IMG/VR virus record: IMGVR_UViG_3300025133_009649 | Span: 1 to 64,000 of that record | Strand: one strand, 5' to 3' | Source: a virus | Length of the DNA stretch: 64,000 nucleotides | Shown: piece after piece, positions 8,389 to 16,933 of the stretch | Layout of the letters: each line of letters opens with the position of its first letter | Position numbering within the stretch: the first letter of the stretch is position 1 | Made by a program: the position numbers and the translations under genes | The notes under the pieces: generated by a model | Told to the model about the DNA's origin: nothing | Seen by the model: only the letters and a program-made list of their open reading frames with translations | Databases searched by the model: none

Positions 8389-9244
8389 GTTGTTTGAGGA
8401 ATTTCGCCAGGCCCCGACGTGGCCAAATTATCCGCCATATAAGAAGGGGGATTATTTAGAAGAGCGTTTTATAAAATATTTTCAAGAAATACAGCCTAAA
8501 ACAAAAAGATATTTTATTCCTGTAGCGTGGAGTTCTTGTTACATTAATAACAGAGATATTCCACTTCCTGGATTACAAGAGGCCTTGTCATCTTTGAAAC
8601 AAAACGAAGAATATTTTATGGTTGGAGTTCATGACGACGCGCCAAGAGAGGCGTTACCGCCAAATACTATAAAATTTCTAGCTGGTGGAAATAAAAGAGA
8701 CGAAAAAAGTATTCCAATACCAGTGGTCGTTAATAAAATTCCAGAATTTTACTTAAAAGACCTTAATTATGAAAAAATATATTTGGCTTCTTTTATTGGT
8801 TCTATGACTCATCCTATTCGCCGTATATTATTTGAAAAACAAAAAAATAATTCAGATATTATTTTTCAAATAAAAGGGTGGTCACCACTAGTATTAGAAA
8901 ACCAATTACAAAATTTTTTAAATGTAAGTGCACAAAGCAGTTTTGTTCTTTGTCCTAGGGGGTATGCTCCTACTAGTTGTCGACTTTATGAAGCAATGCA
9001 ATTAAATTCAGTTCCTGTATATATAAGTGATGATTTTTGGGTACCATGGTCTGAGGAAATAGACTGGAACTCTATATGCGTTTTTATTAAAGAAAAAGAA
9101 ATAAAATATTTAGATTTAATTTTAAAAGAATGCAAATATTCAGGAGAATATGATTTAAAACTTAAAAAAATAAAAGAAATATACGATAAATATTTTACAA
9201 TAGATGTTATAATAGACAAAGTTATTGAAAGAGTAAACATATGA
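8360..9244 (+). CDS. Exostosin-like glycosyltransferase (GT47 type)
   Basis: This 294-aa protein carries the exostosin core 'FVLCPRGYAPTSCRLYEAM' near residues 195-213 followed by 'VPVYISDDFWVP', the nucleotide-sugar-binding end of GT47/exostosin proteins. An earlier 'ASFIGSMTHPIRR' fits the segment before that core. Eukaryotic exostosins build heparan chains, and related short forms occur in bacteria, phages and giant viruses. The donor sugar is not predictable. The N-terminus overlaps the previous gene by 29 nt, and the stop overlaps the next ATG (ATGA). Confidence 0.88.
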   Translation: MRNYQKHLFKLFEEFRQAPTWPNYPPYKKGDYLEERFIKYFQEIQPKTKRYFIPVAWSSCYINNRDIPLPGLQEALSSLKQNEEYFMVGVHDDAPREALPPNTIKFLAGGNKRDEKSIPIPVVVNKIPEFYLKDLNYEKIYLASFIGSMTHPIRRILFEKQKNNSDIIFQIKGWSPLVLENQLQNFLNVSAQSSFVLCPRGYAPTSCRLYEAMQLNSVPVYISDDFWVPWSEEIDWNSICVFIKEKEIKYLDLILKECKYSGEYDLKLKKIKEIYDKYFTIDVIIDKVIERVNI

Positions 9245-10005
9245 AACAAATAGTTTTTGCAATTGCTGACTACCCTAATGAAAAACAGGATATATTTGAC
9301 AATCATCTCTCTCCTAGGAACAAACAATATTGTGATCATCATGGTTTTGAATATAAAATTATTAGAAATGGTATTAAATTTCGAGACAATTATACTTGGC
9401 ACAAAATATTTGAGATTAAAAGAATGTTGGATGAAGGTGAATTAAAAGATGACGACTGCGTTTGTAATATTGATGCGGACATGTGCATTGTTGACGGAAG
9501 ATATTCTATCTTTCCAAAAGAAGGAAAATCGTTTGCCCTAGCGGTAGACAACGGGAACTCTCATTGTTGGGGGTGGATATCTTTTAGAATTAATGAATGG
9601 TCAAGAAACATGATTAATCAGATTGTTGATGAGGAGCGATGGAAAAGATTAAAAGATACGCCCCATGGAAAGGATTTTAGAGAACAGGCAATGTGGTATT
9701 TTTTGTGCGGAATCATGTCACATAGTTGGCATTCTTTTTTGAATATGATCAATTATGGGTGGTATAGCGCATATGACGAAAAGGAAACATATTATTCCTT
9801 GGATGAATTGTACGAACATGTAGAGGTCCGAGGGCCCCGGTGGAATACCACCCTTTTAAAAGAAGAACAAAATGACTCAGTGAGCAAGTGGTTACAGCAA
9901 TATAATATTGTCACTTCCCAAAAACAAGACACTATTATTAGGCATTGGGCTGGTGGGCAGCCATGGAACTATCAAGAATATTGTTCCAAAGAGGTAATAT
10001 TTTAG
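9241..10005 (+). CDS. GT34-like (GMA12/MNN10-type) glycosyltransferase
   Basis: This 254-aa GT-A protein has 'RNKQYCDHHGFEY', the segment that precedes the catalytic core in GT34 enzymes, then 'WHKIFEIKRML' and the D-x-D site 'NIDADMCIV' (Asp78-Asp80). 'DFREQAMWYFL' and the late 'IIRHWAGGQPW' fit the acceptor side and the metal-binding His of this fold. Known GT34 members are galactosyl-, mannosyl- or xylosyltransferases; the sugar here is unknown. The gene is coupled upstream by ATGA and ends 1 nt before the next start. Confidence 0.78.
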   Translation: MKQIVFAIADYPNEKQDIFDNHLSPRNKQYCDHHGFEYKIIRNGIKFRDNYTWHKIFEIKRMLDEGELKDDDCVCNIDADMCIVDGRYSIFPKEGKSFALAVDNGNSHCWGWISFRINEWSRNMINQIVDEERWKRLKDTPHGKDFREQAMWYFLCGIMSHSWHSFLNMINYGWYSAYDEKETYYSLDELYEHVEVRGPRWNTTLLKEEQNDSVSKWLQQYNIVTSQKQDTIIRHWAGGQPWNYQEYCSKEVIF

Positions 10006-10006
10006 C

Positions 10007-10915
10007 ATGAAGATTTTATATGTCACTATCAAAGACAAGAACAAGCAGGGCGACTATTTAGATGTCATTTGCTTGAGATCTTTAAGATCTGTTTTGGGTG
10101 ACAATTGCATTGATTACCCAAAGAAAAAAATTCTTTATAATGATTGGTCTGAAGTTGAAAAGTCGTCGCTCCACGGCATGGGCTTCTCGCTATACGATCC
10201 TCCAATACAAGATATAACAGACAGAGGTTATGATGATGTTGATGTCGTTGTATATGGCTTCATTGACAACTATAAGGGAAATTATGTAAGTGACAAGTAC
10301 CCCGAACTAGATAAATTAAATAAACCAATTGTCTATATCGATGGCCACGATGATACCGTAGTAGTTAAGACGCCTTGCTTTAAACACGAACTACACGAGG
10401 CCCACCCGGACGTTTATCCGATGAATCTTGCCTTACCGTCGGCAAAGGTTAGAAAAATTAACCTTTCTAGCAAAACGCAATTAATTCAAAAAACAGCGCC
10501 TCCTTTTTCTAGATTTAGGCCTCAAATTTTAGGCATGCCCGGACGTAGATTATATATTTTTGACAATGAGAAAGACTATTATGATGATATGGCCAATTCG
10601 TGGTTCGGATTATCGTGCCGCAAGGGATCTTGGGATGCGCTGCGCAACTATGAAATTATAGCAGCAGGAGCACTTTTATTGTTCAGAGACTTTGATAAAA
10701 AGCCCGCACTAGCTAGCCCTCGGCTGGTGCCAGCCGTTTCTTATTCGACACCTCAAGAACTTCAGAGTATTGTCAATAGGCTTTTACCTCAAGGTGCTCC
10801 ATCAGATGAATATACAAGAATTCTTAATTTACAGCGCCAATGGTTATTAGACTACGCCACAGAGGAGAGGCTTGGTGAATATATGGTGTCTACCATAAAA
10901 GAGAAACTTTTATAA
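10007..10915 (+). CDS. Probable GT-B glycosyltransferase (spore-coat/CgeB-like)
   Basis: This 302-aa protein resembles the single-lobe GT-B proteins related to CgeB and YkvP. The C-terminal part has 'FGLSCRKGSWDALRNYEIIAAGALLLF', quoted here only by its ends 'SCRKGSWDALRNYE' and 'AAGALLLF', where the Glu near residue 211 matches the donor-side acidic position. The N-terminal half ('MKILYVTIKDKNKQGDYLD') looks like a Rossmann strand-loop. No D-x-D or membrane segment is seen. Context inside the sugar island supports the call, but it is weaker than its neighbours. Confidence 0.6.
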   Translation: MKILYVTIKDKNKQGDYLDVICLRSLRSVLGDNCIDYPKKKILYNDWSEVEKSSLHGMGFSLYDPPIQDITDRGYDDVDVVVYGFIDNYKGNYVSDKYPELDKLNKPIVYIDGHDDTVVVKTPCFKHELHEAHPDVYPMNLALPSAKVRKINLSSKTQLIQKTAPPFSRFRPQILGMPGRRLYIFDNEKDYYDDMANSWFGLSCRKGSWDALRNYEIIAAGALLLFRDFDKKPALASPRLVPAVSYSTPQELQSIVNRLLPQGAPSDEYTRILNLQRQWLLDYATEERLGEYMVSTIKEKLL

Positions 10916-10918
10916 TGA

Positions 10919-11110
10919 GTGTACAACAAAGCAGTTGCCAGCTTTACGGAGCACCTTAAATATATGGATAGTATTGGTTATATTCCATTTGATATATGTG
11001 AAACACATAGAACAGGAATTATTTTGTCACAAGTAGATATTGTTTTTTTAAAAAAAGAGCATCCTATTAATGTGGTAGCCCAAGACATAATTAATACTGT
11101 AGGAGAATGA
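10919..11110 (+). CDS. 63-aa protein resembling the C-terminal end of FkbM methyltransferases, possible remnant
   Basis: A GTG start 3 nt after the previous stop gives 63 aa. The middle and end, 'YMDSIGYIPFDICETHR' and 'ILSQVDIVFLKKEHP', look like the last strands of FkbM-family SAM methyltransferases, which commonly end with a Gly-aromatic, Phe-Asp, Gln-Val-Asp, Phe-Leu-Lys pattern. The SAM-binding part is absent and the upstream DNA codes for an unrelated transferase, so this cannot be an active methyltransferase alone. It may be a gene remnant still being translated, or a small protein reused by a partner. The ATG 3 nt upstream is in another frame and closes after 14 codons. Confidence 0.5.
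   Translation: MYNKAVASFTEHLKYMDSIGYIPFDICETHRTGIILSQVDIVFLKKEHPINVVAQDIINTVGE
11101..11106 (+). promoter_or_regulatory. Shine-Dalgarno site fixing a TTG start
   Basis: AGGAGA lies 7 nt before the TTG at 11114. The nearer ATG at 11107 is in another frame and closes after five codons, so this site supports TTG as the start of the next glycosyltransferase. Confidence 0.7.
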
Positions 11111-11113
11111 ACT

Positions 11114-11833
11114 TTGGATTATGAAATAGTAGTGCCAGCTAGTACGGCCAATAAATCACTTTTAAACAACTTTAAGAATTCTTATCGGTATTATAATAAT
11201 TCTTTTACAAAACAACCAATATTTTTTGGAGACCCAAGGACTACATCTTGTTATCATTCAAAAATGGTCAGAATGTTGGAGTTACTCGAACAATTAGATA
11301 GTAAATATATTATCGTATTGGATGGATTTGATCTTATTTTTAATAGGGAGCTTGACGACTCTTTATTTGATGATTTTATAAAAAACCCAAATTTGGAATT
11401 TATGTTCGGCGCGGAAACTAATTGCTTTCCCTATCCTCAATATAGTGATCTGTTTGATTCTCACGCGAGAACAAAGATGAAATATCTTAATGGAGGAGTA
11501 ATTATTTCCAAAAGAAAAAGATATATTGAAGTTCTTGAGGATTTTTTAAATCCACATAAATATTCACAACAAGAATTTTTAGCAAACTCTGATCAAGTCG
11601 CTTATACTTTACTTTACAAAGATGCACTAGAAAAGGAAAATCATAAAGTTATCATTGATTGCGAAGCTCGGATATCCTTACAGATGTTTGCTCTGGAAAG
11701 GGATGAAGACTATACTCTAGATGAAGAGAAACAACTAACATTTTTGGAAACTGGAAATACTCCATTTTTTGTACACTTTAACGGAGATGGGAAAAATCAA
11801 ATGCATCATTTTGGGATTGAATATGGAAAATAA
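11114..11833 (+). CDS. Lysyl-hydroxylase/procollagen-type glycosyltransferase domain protein
   Basis: This 239-aa protein begins at TTG, supported by AGGAGA 7 nt upstream. It matches the GT domain of procollagen lysyl hydroxylase 3 and related proteins: 'YIIVLDGFDLIF' (acidic residues 70 and 73), 'MFGAETNCFPYP', 'YLNGGVIISKRKR', 'SDQVAYTLLYKD' and a final 'FVHFNGDGK'. In animals this fold glucosylates or galactosylates hydroxylysine of collagen. No hydroxylase domain and no Gly-x-y collagen repeats are present in the window, so the acceptor must be something else or lie outside. A 62-nt AT-rich gap follows it. Confidence 0.82.
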   Translation: MDYEIVVPASTANKSLLNNFKNSYRYYNNSFTKQPIFFGDPRTTSCYHSKMVRMLELLEQLDSKYIIVLDGFDLIFNRELDDSLFDDFIKNPNLEFMFGAETNCFPYPQYSDLFDSHARTKMKYLNGGVIISKRKRYIEVLEDFLNPHKYSQQEFLANSDQVAYTLLYKDALEKENHKVIIDCEARISLQMFALERDEDYTLDEEKQLTFLETGNTPFFVHFNGDGKNQMHHFGIEYGK

Positions 11834-11895
11834 AATATATAATAAAAGCACCATTTCCTTGATGTTCTGTTAAACATGCGTTATTATATAATATA
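11834..11895. other. AT-rich 62-nt intergenic gap
   Basis: This is one of the few gaps in the sugar island. A weak inverted repeat (ATGTT at 11862-11866 and AACAT at 11873-11877) has no following T-run, so it is not a convincing terminator. A TATAAT at 11887-11892 sits only 3 nt before the next ATG, too close to serve as its -10 box unless the message is leaderless. No Shine-Dalgarno site is visible for the next gene. Confidence 0.4.
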
Positions 11896-12660
11896 ATGGA
11901 AACTAAAGAAATAACAATTTGTTTACATTGTGGTTGCGACCAAAATGTGGTGGATTCTCAAATAGAGAGTTTAAGACCTCTAGAGGAGACTTATAAAATA
12001 CATTGGAATAATAGAATTGATCGTCATCCAGGCGCCTACGACTCATACTCGGAATTAATTAATGATTCCATCGTCAGTTCCCCCACCGAAACAGTTATTT
12101 TAATCAACGATAGAACACGCCCTAAATCTCATGAAGTGGAGAAAATAATCCGACTTTTAGAGGGAGGATTCGCCGCCGCCACCATGTATAGCGTAGGATT
12201 TATGGGATTAACTAAAGAGCTTATTCGGCATATCGGATGGTGGGACGAGAGATTTTATGGTGCGGGATATGAAGATGACGATTTTGTATTGCGGTTACGC
12301 ATGAATGATTTGGCATATTATGAATCCGAGGAAGCAGATTATGATATGCACTGGCAGACTCCCTTAAGAGCGTCGGGCGGCGAGAAATGTTCCAGATCGG
12401 AACCATGGTTTAAAACCAAATGGCATATAAGCGACAAAGAGATTAGGCAAATGGTCGACAATGAAAATTATACAAAGTATGAAGGAAAACTAGGACCATC
12501 CAACCCAGAAATTAAATCTCGTTGGATGAAGTGGAACCAGTCTGTTATTGGGTATAGGTTTGCCTACCGCATGCAGACAAATCGAGGGGGGCAATCTCGG
12601 TCTTATTGGTTTATGGATTGGTCTGGTACTCAAAACGAAACGAAGAAGGTAGTAAAATGA
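11896..12660 (+). CDS. GT2/GT7-like glycosyltransferase
   Basis: This 254-aa GT-A protein has 'TVILINDRTRP', an early acidic nucleotide site, and a strong acceptor-side signature 'IGWWDERFYGAGYEDDDFVLRLR' quoted here as 'WWDERFYGAG' then 'EDDDFVLRLR', as in the catalytic segment of GT2 and galactosyltransferase (GT7-like) enzymes. 'DYDMHW' may supply a metal ligand. The only in-frame ATG is at 11896 and it lacks a visible ribosome site. Its stop overlaps the next start (ATGA). Confidence 0.78.
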   Translation: METKEITICLHCGCDQNVVDSQIESLRPLEETYKIHWNNRIDRHPGAYDSYSELINDSIVSSPTETVILINDRTRPKSHEVEKIIRLLEGGFAAATMYSVGFMGLTKELIRHIGWWDERFYGAGYEDDDFVLRLRMNDLAYYESEEADYDMHWQTPLRASGGEKCSRSEPWFKTKWHISDKEIRQMVDNENYTKYEGKLGPSNPEIKSRWMKWNQSVIGYRFAYRMQTNRGGQSRSYWFMDWSGTQNETKKVVK

Positions 12661-13637
12661 AAAAAATTCTTATAACAGGGGGTTTGGGATTTCTTGGAAC
12701 TCACTGCATAGAAAAGTGGTCCAAAGAGGGGTGGGAAATTTGTGTGGTGGATAATTTATCATCAAATGCTATTTCCCCCGATCACCAATTTGCGCGAAAG
12801 ACAACATTGATACTTGACGACGTGACAAAAGTTTTATGGGACGACTTGCCAACATTTGATATGATTTTGCACCTAGCGAGCCCCGTCGGGCCCGTCGGCG
12901 TGTTGAAACATTCTGGCAAAATGGCAAAAATCATTATGGATGATATATACTGGGCCATCGAAGGCGCAAGAAAAAATAATTGCCCATTGATTTTTGTTTC
13001 TACTTCTGAGGTATATGGTTATCGCGAGAACAAGACTTATTTATCGGAGGAAGACGATAAAGTTTTGAGAGGTGAATTTACGGTGCGCAATGAATATGCT
13101 ATAGCTAAGTTATTAGCTGAAATTGCTTTATCGAATAATGGAAAAGTTGATAAAAACTTGAAATATCAAATTATTAGACCTTTTAATGTTACTGGCGAAT
13201 ATCAATTGGCGGATGGAGGGTTTGTCTTGCCAAGATTTGCAATTCAGGCTTTAACTAATCAAGAAATAACGGTATACTATTCAGGTGAGCAAATAAGAGC
13301 GTTTACGTGGGCAAAAGATATAATTGACGGGATATATCTTGTCTCAAAGGCTCCAGAGCACTTATGGAACCAAGAATGGAACATTGGAAACGAAATGAAT
13401 GAAAAATCTATTCTTTATTTGGCCAAGAGAGTAAAAAAATTAGCCAACTCTTCGTCTAAAATAGTTCACGTAGATCCAAAGCATATACACGGAGAATTAT
13501 TTGCCGAGGCGCCAGAAAAAATACCCAATTCTGATAAAATTAAGAAACTTTTGGGCTGGCAGCCAAAAAAAAATGTTGACGACGTAGTCAAAGAAGTTCT
13601 AGACTTTTGGAAGAAGCGGAATAAAATAGATGAGTAA
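12657..13637 (+). CDS. NAD-dependent epimerase/dehydratase, extended SDR
   Basis: The start is set at ATG 12657, which overlaps the previous stop (ATGA) and gives 'MKKILITGGLGFLGTH', the canonical NAD-binding Gly motif at the very N-terminus. An in-frame ATG at 12606 would only add a tail made from the previous gene's coding DNA. In 326 aa the catalytic set is 'VSTSEVYG' (Ser/Thr) and Y147-x3-K151 in 'YAIAK'. 'IIRPFNVTGEYQ' and 'AFTWAKDII' match nucleotide-sugar 4,6-dehydratases, 4-epimerases or UDP-glucuronate decarboxylases. Which reaction it does cannot be settled by eye. Confidence 0.9.
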   Translation: MKKILITGGLGFLGTHCIEKWSKEGWEICVVDNLSSNAISPDHQFARKTTLILDDVTKVLWDDLPTFDMILHLASPVGPVGVLKHSGKMAKIIMDDIYWAIEGARKNNCPLIFVSTSEVYGYRENKTYLSEEDDKVLRGEFTVRNEYAIAKLLAEIALSNNGKVDKNLKYQIIRPFNVTGEYQLADGGFVLPRFAIQALTNQEITVYYSGEQIRAFTWAKDIIDGIYLVSKAPEHLWNQEWNIGNEMNEKSILYLAKRVKKLANSSSKIVHVDPKHIHGELFAEAPEKIPNSDKIKKLLGWQPKKNVDDVVKEVLDFWKKRNKIDE

Positions 13638-14493
13638 GAGAACGACGAAAAAAAACATAGGTGTTATTGGCAATGGGTTTGTAGGCTCTGCTATATCGGC
13701 CGGCTTCGCATTAGACGCAAATGTATTTGTATATGATCTAGATGAAAGGCGAAGAACCCACACTATTACTGAAGTTATGCACAAAAGCGATTTTATATTT
13801 GTTTGTGTCCCAACACCAATGAAGCTTGAGACTGGCGAAATTGATCTTTCAATTATCAGGGACGTTTTTTCCGATATAAAAAAAATAGCTACTAGGAGAG
13901 ACCAAATATTTATTATTAAATCTACAGTTACTCCAACTAGCTTAGAATCTATCATAAAAGAAAGTCCTGAATTGAGGATCGTGTTCAGCCCCGAATTTTT
14001 AACTGAACGCTCTTCGCGCCTTGATTTTATCAATTCAAATCGAATAGTAATTGGTGGTCACGAAAAAGACTTAGATGAAGTCGAAGAGCTATTTAAGATA
14101 CGGTTTCCGTTCACAAGAATTATCAAAACTGATTTAAAAACTGCACAATTTATAAAATATATGGCAAATTGTTTTTTCGCCACAAAAGTGTCTTTTATGA
14201 ACGAAATGTTTCAAGCAGCCCAGGTTCTTGAGATCGATTGGCAACATGCCATGGAGGGTTTTATTTCGGATGGCCGTATCGGCAATTCTCATATAAGTGT
14301 TCCCGGCCACGATGGTTATTTGGGCTTCGGTGGTAAATGTTTTCCAAAAGATCTTAATGCTTTTATTAAACTGTATGAAGATCTCGGAGTCGAGCCCACA
14401 ATTATGAGGGCCGCCTGGAAAAAGAATATGGAAGTAAGAGAGTGCTATGACTGGCTTGATATCGAGGGTGCAATAAGCACAGAAAATGAATAA
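13630..14493 (+). CDS. Short UDP-glucose/GDP-mannose dehydrogenase family protein
   Basis: This 287-aa protein has an N-terminal Rossmann motif 'GVIGNGFVGSAI', then 'VCVPTPM', 'FIIKSTVTP' and 'SPEFLTE', and the catalytic Cys237 in 'GFGGKCFPKD'. Family members oxidise UDP-glucose or GDP-mannose to the uronic acid by two NAD steps. Usual bacterial enzymes are about 390-450 aa; here the protein stops about 50 residues after the catalytic Cys and lacks the C-terminal nucleotide-sugar-binding domain. It may be a reduced but active phage form or have a changed donor site. It overlaps both neighbours by 8 nt. Confidence 0.9.
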   Translation: MSKRTTKKNIGVIGNGFVGSAISAGFALDANVFVYDLDERRRTHTITEVMHKSDFIFVCVPTPMKLETGEIDLSIIRDVFSDIKKIATRRDQIFIIKSTVTPTSLESIIKESPELRIVFSPEFLTERSSRLDFINSNRIVIGGHEKDLDEVEELFKIRFPFTRIIKTDLKTAQFIKYMANCFFATKVSFMNEMFQAAQVLEIDWQHAMEGFISDGRIGNSHISVPGHDGYLGFGGKCFPKDLNAFIKLYEDLGVEPTIMRAAWKKNMEVRECYDWLDIEGAISTENE

Positions 14494-16012
14494 TACAAAT
14501 AGAAAAATAGATATGAAAGAGCGTATATGCCTTATAACACCTCCATCACCATTTTTATTAGACGAGCGTGTTTTCATGCACTTGGGCATCTTAAAAGTTG
14601 CTGCCGTTTTAGAAGAACAAGGATACGATGTTGATTTTATTGATTTAAGCGCAGTAAAAAATTATTTGGATGTTTTAGATGATTATTTAAAATTAGATGA
14701 TAGCACCACTATTATAGGTGTTACTGCAACTACACCACAAATACCGTTTGCAGTTAAAATAGCAAAGCATATTGATGCTGTTTATAAAGATAAAGTTTGT
14801 AAAACAATACTTGGTGGGCCTCATGTTACTTTAATGAACTCCGCTTCAAAAAATGAAAAAAAGAAAAATTTTATTGGAAGCTGCAGAGCAACAAATGATA
14901 TTAAGACACTTATAGATACTTTTGATGTTCTAGTATGCGGAGACGGAGAATTAGCTATTTTTGAAGCTCTTAAAATAGACAAGGGCATTATTGACGCAGA
15001 TGACAAAGACTCACCATTATTTTTAAGTAATAAAATTCTTACTAGCATGCCTCTACCCGCGAGGCATTTGGTTGATGTTGACTCATACAAATATTATATT
15101 GAAAACGAAAGATCTATAAGTTTAATCGCACAATTAGGGTGTCCTTTTCAGTGTACATTTTGTTCTGGTAGAAGTTCACCATTTCTTCGAAAAATTAGAA
15201 CACGGACAACTCAGTCTGTTATAAACGAAATTGAGTACCTCTACCTAACATATAACATGAAAGGGTTTATGTTATATGATGATGAATTAAATGTAAATAA
15301 AGAAATGGTTCATTTAATGAGACAAATCACCAAGTTACAAAAAAAATATAATACTGAATTCAAGTTGAGGGGTTTTATTAAAGCAGAACTTTTTAATGAT
15401 GAACAAGCAGAGGCAATGTATAGCGCTGGATTCAGGTGGTTGTTGACCGGTTTTGAATCTGGTGACGAAAGAATATTAAAAAATATTAATAAACGAGCAA
15501 CTAGAGATGACAATACAAGATGTGTAGAAATTGGCAAAAAACATGGCTTAAAAGTTAAAGCTCTTATGTCAATTGGCCACGCCGGCGAAAGTATAGAAAC
15601 TATTGAAAATACAAAAAATTGGCTTTTAGAAGTAAAACCTGACGATTTTGATTGTACAATTATTACAACTTACCCAGGATCTCCCTATTTCGATAACGCT
15701 GTTTTTAACGGAACACATTATACTTATACTAGTAAACGAACGGGAGATAGATTACATCAAGCACAATTAGATTATTGTGTAGACCAGGATTATTATAAGG
15801 GCGACCCGGAGGGTGGTTATATATCATATGTGTGGACTGATTATATCTCTGCTGAAAACTTGGTTAAGGAAAGAGAAAAATTAGAAACAGAAGTGAGAAA
15901 AAAACTTAATATTGCTTTTAATCCTGCCCGACCCGGGTTGGTCTATGAACATTCTATGGGAATGGGCATTACTAATATTCCTTCACACATATTACGCTCT
16001 ACAAAAAAATAA
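14486..16012 (+). CDS. B12-binding-domain radical SAM protein
   Basis: In this 508-aa protein, residues from about 10 to 165 form a cobalamin-binding-like Rossmann domain ('CLITPPSPF', 'GILKVAAVLEEQGYDV', 'KTILGGPHVT'). The radical SAM core follows, with the iron-sulfur motif 'GCPFQCTFCSG' (Cys-x3-Cys-x2-Cys, first Cys near residue 218), 'MLYDDELNVN' and 'GFESGDERILKNINK'. Relatives do methylations, ring contractions and other radical steps. In sugar clusters they often modify sugars or nucleotides, but the substrate here is unknown. A second Met at residue 10 (14513) could be the start. It overlaps the dehydrogenase by 8 nt, placing it in the same unit. Confidence 0.88.
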   Translation: MNNTNRKIDMKERICLITPPSPFLLDERVFMHLGILKVAAVLEEQGYDVDFIDLSAVKNYLDVLDDYLKLDDSTTIIGVTATTPQIPFAVKIAKHIDAVYKDKVCKTILGGPHVTLMNSASKNEKKKNFIGSCRATNDIKTLIDTFDVLVCGDGELAIFEALKIDKGIIDADDKDSPLFLSNKILTSMPLPARHLVDVDSYKYYIENERSISLIAQLGCPFQCTFCSGRSSPFLRKIRTRTTQSVINEIEYLYLTYNMKGFMLYDDELNVNKEMVHLMRQITKLQKKYNTEFKLRGFIKAELFNDEQAEAMYSAGFRWLLTGFESGDERILKNINKRATRDDNTRCVEIGKKHGLKVKALMSIGHAGESIETIENTKNWLLEVKPDDFDCTIITTYPGSPYFDNAVFNGTHYTYTSKRTGDRLHQAQLDYCVDQDYYKGDPEGGYISYVWTDYISAENLVKEREKLETEVRKKLNIAFNPARPGLVYEHSMGMGITNIPSHILRSTKK

Positions 16013-16024
16013 GGAGATTAAAAA

Positions 16025-16933
16025 ATGAAAGCAGTAGTAACAGGCGGCAATGGTTTTATAGGAAGTCACTTGGTAGATAAATTAATAAAAGAGAAATGGG
16101 AAGTCGCTGTGATAGATAATTTATCTGCAGAATGCAATGAACAATTCTTTTTTAATGATAAAGCACATAATCACAAAGTTGATATTTGTGATTATGAAAC
16201 CATCCTTCCAATTTTTGAGAATGCAGATATAGTATTTCATTTAGCTGCTGAATCACGTATCCAACCAACCATTTTAAATCCATCTCGTGCTGCAGAAGTC
16301 AATGTAGTGGGTACCTGTAATGTTTTACAAGCCGCGCGCATACATAAAATAAAAAAAGTAATATATTCTTCTACTTCTTCTGGTTACGGATTAAAAAACA
16401 AGCCTCCCTTAACAGAAACCATGCCTAAAGATTGCTTAAATCCTTATTCTGTTACAAAGTGCGCAGGAGAAGATTTGTGTGTTATGTACAATAACCTGTT
16501 TGGATTAAAAACTATCACATTTAGATATTTTAATGTTTATGGACCACGCCAACCACTAAGAGGACAGTACGCTCCAGTAGTGGGTTTATTCTTGAAACAA
16601 TTTGCAAATAAAAAATCAATGACAATTGTTGGTACCGGCCACCAAAGAAGAGACTTTACTCATGTTTTGGATGTAGTGGAAGCAAATATATTGGCCGCGG
16701 CCACACAAAATGAAGAAGCATTTGGAGAAGTCTTTAATGTTGGAAGCGGGGTTAACTATTCTGTTTTGGAGTTGGCTAAAATAATTGGAGGAAAGTATAA
16801 TTTTATTGCGCCGCGCTCTGGAGAAGCTGAAGTAACTTTAGCTGATATCAACAAAATAAGAAATATCTTAGGATGGAATCCAAAATATGATTTTGTGGAA
16901 TACATGAAAAAAGAAGTAGAAAATATAAAATGA
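16025..16933 (+). CDS. NAD-dependent nucleotide-sugar epimerase, GalE/WbpP-like
   Basis: AAGGAGA precedes the ATG at a good distance. The 302-aa protein has the SDR motif 'VTGGNGFIGSHL', Y141-x3-K145 in 'NPYSVTK', 'YSSTSSGYG' as the Ser/Thr site, and 'FRYFNVYGPRQ', as in UDP-hexose 4-epimerases. A late 'RRDFTHVLDVVEA' is usual for the family. UDP-glucose, UDP-GlcNAc or a uronic acid are all possible substrates. It is a second, diverged SDR in the island beside the 12657 gene, so at least two different sugar donors are probably made. It overlaps the next gene by 4 nt. Confidence 0.92.
   Translation: MKAVVTGGNGFIGSHLVDKLIKEKWEVAVIDNLSAECNEQFFFNDKAHNHKVDICDYETILPIFENADIVFHLAAESRIQPTILNPSRAAEVNVVGTCNVLQAARIHKIKKVIYSSTSSGYGLKNKPPLTETMPKDCLNPYSVTKCAGEDLCVMYNNLFGLKTITFRYFNVYGPRQPLRGQYAPVVGLFLKQFANKKSMTIVGTGHQRRDFTHVLDVVEANILAAATQNEEAFGEVFNVGSGVNYSVLELAKIIGGKYNFIAPRSGEAEVTLADINKIRNILGWNPKYDFVEYMKKEVENIK

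Noticed and set aside
10916-10960. ATG frame at 10916
   Set aside because: It closes after 14 codons; the GTG frame at 10919 gives a protein with recognisable pattern.
11834-11895. Terminator hairpin in the gap
   Set aside because: The stem is only 5 bp with a 6-nt loop and no U-tract follows.
13599-14589. 144-aa and 151-aa minus-strand frames
   Set aside because: Both are antisense to the dehydrogenase gene and its neighbours, whose catalytic motifs are on the plus strand.
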